A stretch of 8,285 nt of DNA from Myxococcota bacterium (GTDB taxonomy: Bacteria > Myxococcota > Polyangia > GCA-2747355 > JAKLHH01): positions 1-8,285 of the forward strand of contig JAKLHH010000283.1 of assembly GCA_022710245.1 (NCBI GenBank), written 5' to 3'. Below, piece after piece: positions 5,684 to 8,285 of this stretch (the first letter of the stretch is position 1; each line of letters begins with the position of its first letter). The translations under genes were made by a program, and so were the position numbers. The notes below the pieces were generated by a model. It saw only the letters and a list, made by a program, of their open reading frames with translations. It was not told the DNA's origin and searched no databases.

Positions 5684-5695
5684 AAAGCGACCGGC

Positions 5696-6439
5696 ATGCG
5701 CCGCCCCTTGCTGCTCGCCGTCGTCGCCCTCGTGATCCTCGCCCCCGCGACGGCCGCCGCCCTGCCCAAGGTCGATCTCAGCTTCGGCGGCGTCGACCCG
5801 ACGGCCCCCACGCAGGTCACCGGCACCCTGAAGATCCTGGCGGCGCTCACGGTGCTCTCGCTCGCCCCGGCGATCCTGATGCTGATGACGTCCTTCACCC
5901 GCATCGTCATCGTGCTCAGCTTCGTGCGCCAGGCGATCGGCGTGCAGGGGCTCCCGCCGAACCAGGTGATGACCGGGCTCGCGCTCTTCCTGGCGCTCTT
6001 CACCATGGCCCCCGTCGGCAAGCGGATCCACGAGGAGGCGCTCGCCCCCTACCTGGCCGGCAAGCTCGGCGAGGACAAGGCGGTGGAGCTCGGGCTGGCG
6101 CCGCTGAAGGGCTTCATGCTCGAGCAGACGCGCGCCAAGGACCTGCAGTTCTTCCTCGACCTGACGAACACCGCGCAGCCGAAGACCCCGCGCGAGGTGC
6201 CGCTGCACGTGCTGGTCCCGGCCTTCGTCCTCTCCGAGCTCACCGCGGCCTTCCACATGGGCTTCCTCATCTTCATCCCGTTCCTGGTCCTCGACTTCGT
6301 CCTCGCCACCATCCTGATGTCGATGGGCATGGTGATGCTGCCCCCCGCGCTCATCTCGCTCCCGCTCAAGGTGATGCTGTTCGTCCTGGTGGACGGCTGG
6401 CACCTGGTCGCCTCCTCCCTGGTGCGGAGCTTCGCATGA
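5696..6439 (+). CDS. fliP: Flagellar export-gate protein FliP
   Basis: FliP forms the pentameric core of the inner-membrane export gate with FliQ and FliR. From ATG 5696 the product has 247 residues, typical for the family. A signal peptide (about 1-22, MRRPLLLAVVALVILAPATA) is followed by membrane segments. Both hallmark regions are present: LAPAILMLMTSFTRIVIVLS (56-75), and the C-terminal FVLSELTAAFHMGFLIFIPF (177-196) with the Met-rich ILMSMGMVMLPPALISLPLK (206-225). The start is a choice. ATG 5675 in the same frame would add seven residues (MVAKATG), but it sits inside the sigma-54 promoter, and neither ATG has a Shine-Dalgarno. I chose 5696 because it gives a clean signal peptide and begins at the predicted transcript start. 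fliQ overlaps the stop by 4 nt. Confidence 0.93.
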   Translation: MRRPLLLAVVALVILAPATAAALPKVDLSFGGVDPTAPTQVTGTLKILAALTVLSLAPAILMLMTSFTRIVIVLSFVRQAIGVQGLPPNQVMTGLALFLALFTMAPVGKRIHEEALAPYLAGKLGEDKAVELGLAPLKGFMLEQTRAKDLQFFLDLTNTAQPKTPREVPLHVLVPAFVLSELTAAFHMGFLIFIPFLVLDFVLATILMSMGMVMLPPALISLPLKVMLFVLVDGWHLVASSLVRSFA

Positions 6440-6705
6440 CCGTCGACAGCGTCATCGAGCTCGCCCGCACCACCATGAGCACCGGCTTCTGGATCGCGCT
6501 GCCCATCCTCGCCATCGGCGTCGCGGTGGGCATCGTCTTCGCCGTGCTGCAGGCGGCGACGCAGATCCAGGAGGCCTCGCTCGCGTTCCTGCCCAAGCTG
6601 GTCGGCGTCGGCGTCGGCCTGCTCGTCTTCGGGCCCTGGATCCTCGACCGGCTGATCAGCTTCACGGTGGCCATCTTCTCCACCGCGGCGAGCGTGGGAC
6701 GATGA
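6436..6705 (+). CDS. fliQ: Flagellar export-gate protein FliQ
   Basis: FliQ is a small two-helix membrane subunit that wraps the FliP/FliR gate. The product has 89 residues, the standard size. It has membrane segments at about 16-40 and 53-74. The family motif between them reads ATQIQEASLAFLPKL (41-55). The start codon overlaps the fliP stop in ATGA (6436-6439), and its own stop overlaps fliR in the same way (6702-6705). A much longer frame upstream in the same phase is read through fliP and is not used. No separate promoter is seen, so expression should depend on the fliP unit. Confidence 0.96.
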   Translation: MTVDSVIELARTTMSTGFWIALPILAIGVAVGIVFAVLQAATQIQEASLAFLPKLVGVGVGLLVFGPWILDRLISFTVAIFSTAASVGR

Positions 6706-7466
6706 CGACGGTGAGCCTCCTCCTGCCGCAGCTCGCGGCCGCCGGCCTCCTGCTCCTGCGCTGCAGCGGCATGTTCTTCATGGTGCCCACGCTGGGCGGC
6801 GAGGTGCTGCCCCTGCGGCTGCGCGCGGCGCTCGCCTTCCTGGTGACGCTGACGCTGGCGCCGCTCGCCGGGCGCTTCGAGTCGCTGGAGCCGGTGCGGC
6901 TGATCGTCGCGGGCATCGGCGAGCTCGTCCTCGGCACCGCGATGGGCCTCATCCTGCGCGTCCTCCTCTCCGCCAGCGACATGCTGGGCGAGCTGGTGGG
7001 GATGGCGATGGGGCTCTCCTTCATGCAGGTGGTCGACCCCCTGACCCACGAGTCGCAGGGCGAGACCGCGCGGATCACCGCGACGCTCGGCGTCCTCCTC
7101 ATGCTCGCGCTCGACGGCCACCACACCCTGCTCGCCGGCCTGGGCGAGAGCCTGCGCGAGGCGCCGGTGGGGACCGTGCTGCCGCGCGCCCGCTACGCGC
7201 TCACCCTGTTCCCCCTCTGCAGCACGGCGATCGTCACCGCGCTCCGCGTGGCGGCGCCGGTGATGGCCGCGCTCCTCATCATCAACGCGGGCCTCGGGCT
7301 CCTCGCGCGCGCCGCGCCGCAGCTCAACATCTTCGTGCTCTCGTTCGCCGTCACCGTCGCGGGCGGCGTCCTCATCCTCACCTCCTCGATGCCGAGCGCG
7401 ATCGGCGTGCTGGCCGAGGAGCTCAGGCAGCTGCCGACGCGGCTCGCCGCGGTGCTGGGAGGCTGA
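6702..7466 (+). CDS. fliR: Flagellar export-gate protein FliR
   Basis: FliR is the single-copy membrane subunit that closes the FliP ring of the export gate and contacts FlhB. The 254-residue product has the family's usual length and several hydrophobic helices. Recognisable features are the N-terminal LLLLRCSGMFFMVPTLGG (16-33), VVDPLTHESQG (110-120), ALDGHH (136-141) and the C-terminal core PVMAALLIINAGLGLLARAA (186-205) followed by PQLNIFVLSFAVTVAGG (206-222). The start overlaps the fliQ stop in ATGA. flhB starts 1 nt after its stop, so translation of fliQ, fliR and flhB is probably coupled. Confidence 0.96.
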   Translation: MTTVSLLLPQLAAAGLLLLRCSGMFFMVPTLGGEVLPLRLRAALAFLVTLTLAPLAGRFESLEPVRLIVAGIGELVLGTAMGLILRVLLSASDMLGELVGMAMGLSFMQVVDPLTHESQGETARITATLGVLLMLALDGHHTLLAGLGESLREAPVGTVLPRARYALTLFPLCSTAIVTALRVAAPVMAALLIINAGLGLLARAAPQLNIFVLSFAVTVAGGVLILTSSMPSAIGVLAEELRQLPTRLAAVLGG

Positions 7467-7467
7467 C

Positions 7468-8285
7468 GTGGCAGGCGATCGCGACGGCCGCACCGAAGAA
7501 GCGACACCCAGGCGACGCGAGAAGTTTCGCGAGGAGGGCAAGATCGCCCTCAGCCCGGAGGTCCTCTCGGTGGCGGTGCTGCTGGCGACCGGCGCGGCGC
7601 TGCTCCTCGTCGTCGGGCGGGGCGGCGAGAAGCTCCTGACGCTCTTCCGCGCCGTCCTCGGCAGCCTCGACCGCACCGGCCTCTGGGACCGCAGCTGGAT
7701 GGACAGCTCGGTCTCCGCCGCCACCGCGTTCGTGCTCCCCATCGCCGCCGCCGGCGCCGCCGCCGCCATCGTGGGCGGCCTCGCCCAGACCCGGGGGCTC
7801 TTCAACCTGAAGCGCCCGACCTTCTCCAACATGAACCCGGCGCCGCGGCTGAAGCAGATGCTCGCCTCGCGCGCCGCGCTCCTCACCCTGGCCAAGTCGA
7901 CGCTCAAGGTGGCGATCATCGCCGGCTTCACCTGGCAGGTGCTCTCGCGCGACCTGATGGCGATGCTCTCGCTCACCGGCCAGCCCCCGGCGGCGATCTT
8001 CGCCCAGCTCTTCGGCACCCTCCTCGCCCTGGGCGCCCGCGTGGTGGCGGTCCTCGCCGTCTTCGCCGCCGTCGACCTCGTCCTCGCGCACCGCCGGGTC
8101 AACCGCGACATGCGCATGACGAAGCAGGAGGTGCGTGACGAGCACCGCGAGCACGAAGGCGACGGCACCATCAAGAGCCGGCAGCGCGCCCGGCGCCGCG
8201 AGCTGCTGAAGAAGCGCATGCTCGCCCAGGTGGCGCGCGCGGACGTGGTGCTGGTGAACCCGACTCACTTCGCCGTCGCGCTGCG
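7468..8285 (+). CDS. flhB: Flagellar export switch protein FlhB, partial (3' end outside window)
   Basis: FlhB is the export-gate subunit whose cytoplasmic domain cleaves itself at NPTH and switches export from rod/hook to filament substrates. The window holds 272 codons. The start is GTG at 7468, supported by GGGAGG at 7457-7462, 5 nt upstream. The N-terminus carries RTEEATPRRREKFREEGK (8-25), the usual TEEATPxxxxxARExG-type opening. Hydrophobic segments follow at about 31-50, 81-105, 138-158 and 181-206. The linker MTKQEVRDEHREHEGDGTIK (217-236) and the intact autocleavage site N264-P265-T266-H267 (codons 8257-8268) are present. The remaining small C-terminal subunit lies beyond the edge. 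It is the last gene visible of the fliPQR-flhB unit. Confidence 0.96.
   Translation, partial: MAGDRDGRTEEATPRRREKFREEGKIALSPEVLSVAVLLATGAALLLVVGRGGEKLLTLFRAVLGSLDRTGLWDRSWMDSSVSAATAFVLPIAAAGAAAAIVGGLAQTRGLFNLKRPTFSNMNPAPRLKQMLASRAALLTLAKSTLKVAIIAGFTWQVLSRDLMAMLSLTGQPPAAIFAQLFGTLLALGARVVAVLAVFAAVDLVLAHRRVNRDMRMTKQEVRDEHREHEGDGTIKSRQRARRRELLKKRMLAQVARADVVLVNPTHFAVAL

Larger units (their letters stand above)
5410..5695. other. Intergenic region fliO-fliP with regulatory content
   Basis: This is the only sizeable gap in an otherwise overlapping operon. It has no credible gene. It contains a second copy of the fliO end sequence (5458-5476), several CTGAC words, paired activator-site candidates (5570-5612) and a sigma-54 promoter (5668-5683) that runs nearly into fliP. 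I see no convincing terminator for fliO, although short GC-rich inverted repeats such as CCGCATCGCGG (5522-5532) are present. Confidence 0.6.

Noticed and set aside
6366..8219. 617-residue open frame on the minus strand across fliQ, fliR and flhB
   Set aside because: It is antisense to three unmistakable flagellar genes and has Arg/Glu/His-rich low-complexity sequence typical of shadow frames in GC-rich DNA.

Overview
The window is very GC-rich DNA from a flagellated Gram-negative bacterium. A Sec-type lipoprotein, a beta-helical secreted protein style common in Myxococcota, and a sigma-54-driven flagellar cluster suggest a deltaproteobacterial or Myxococcota-like chromosome. That placement is an inference from style, not from a marker gene.

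Left part (1-2542). Two genes run leftward. The first (1-932) is the 5' part of a lipoprotein with beta-helix-like sequence and continues past the left edge. The second (1284-1868, true start uncertain) encodes a small helical protein I do not recognise. Between and behind them lie an AT-richer promoter-like patch (about 1084-1111), a GC-rich hairpin (1173-1205), an array of 20-bp tandem repeats (2087-2210) and a 14-bp direct repeat (2258-2319).

Right part (2543-8285). Eight rightward genes follow the classical order fliL-fliM-fliN-fliO-fliP-fliQ-fliR-flhB. They are tightly packed, with 1-11 nt gaps or ATGA overlaps, except for a 265-286 bp gap between fliO and fliP. FliL (stator-associated), FliM and FliN (C-ring switch) come first. 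FliO (export-gate assembly factor), FliP, FliQ, FliR and FlhB (export gate of the flagellar type III system) follow. flhB is cut by the right edge just after its NPTH autocleavage motif.

Main regulatory observation. A -24/-12 (sigma-54) promoter lies before fliL (2464-2479) and an exact TGGCAC-N5-TTGCA match lies before fliP (5668-5683). Both have, at nearly the same upstream distance, a near-identical 17-bp element containing the dyad GTCA-N6-TGAC (2364-2380 and 5570-5586), followed by a second TGAC element about 31 bp later. This looks like a pair of enhancer-binding-protein sites that split the cluster into two co-regulated units, fliLMNO and fliPQR-flhB. The fliP promoter would start transcription almost on the fliP ATG at 5696, implying a leaderless or near-leaderless fliP message and ruling out the upstream ATG at 5675 for that transcript.
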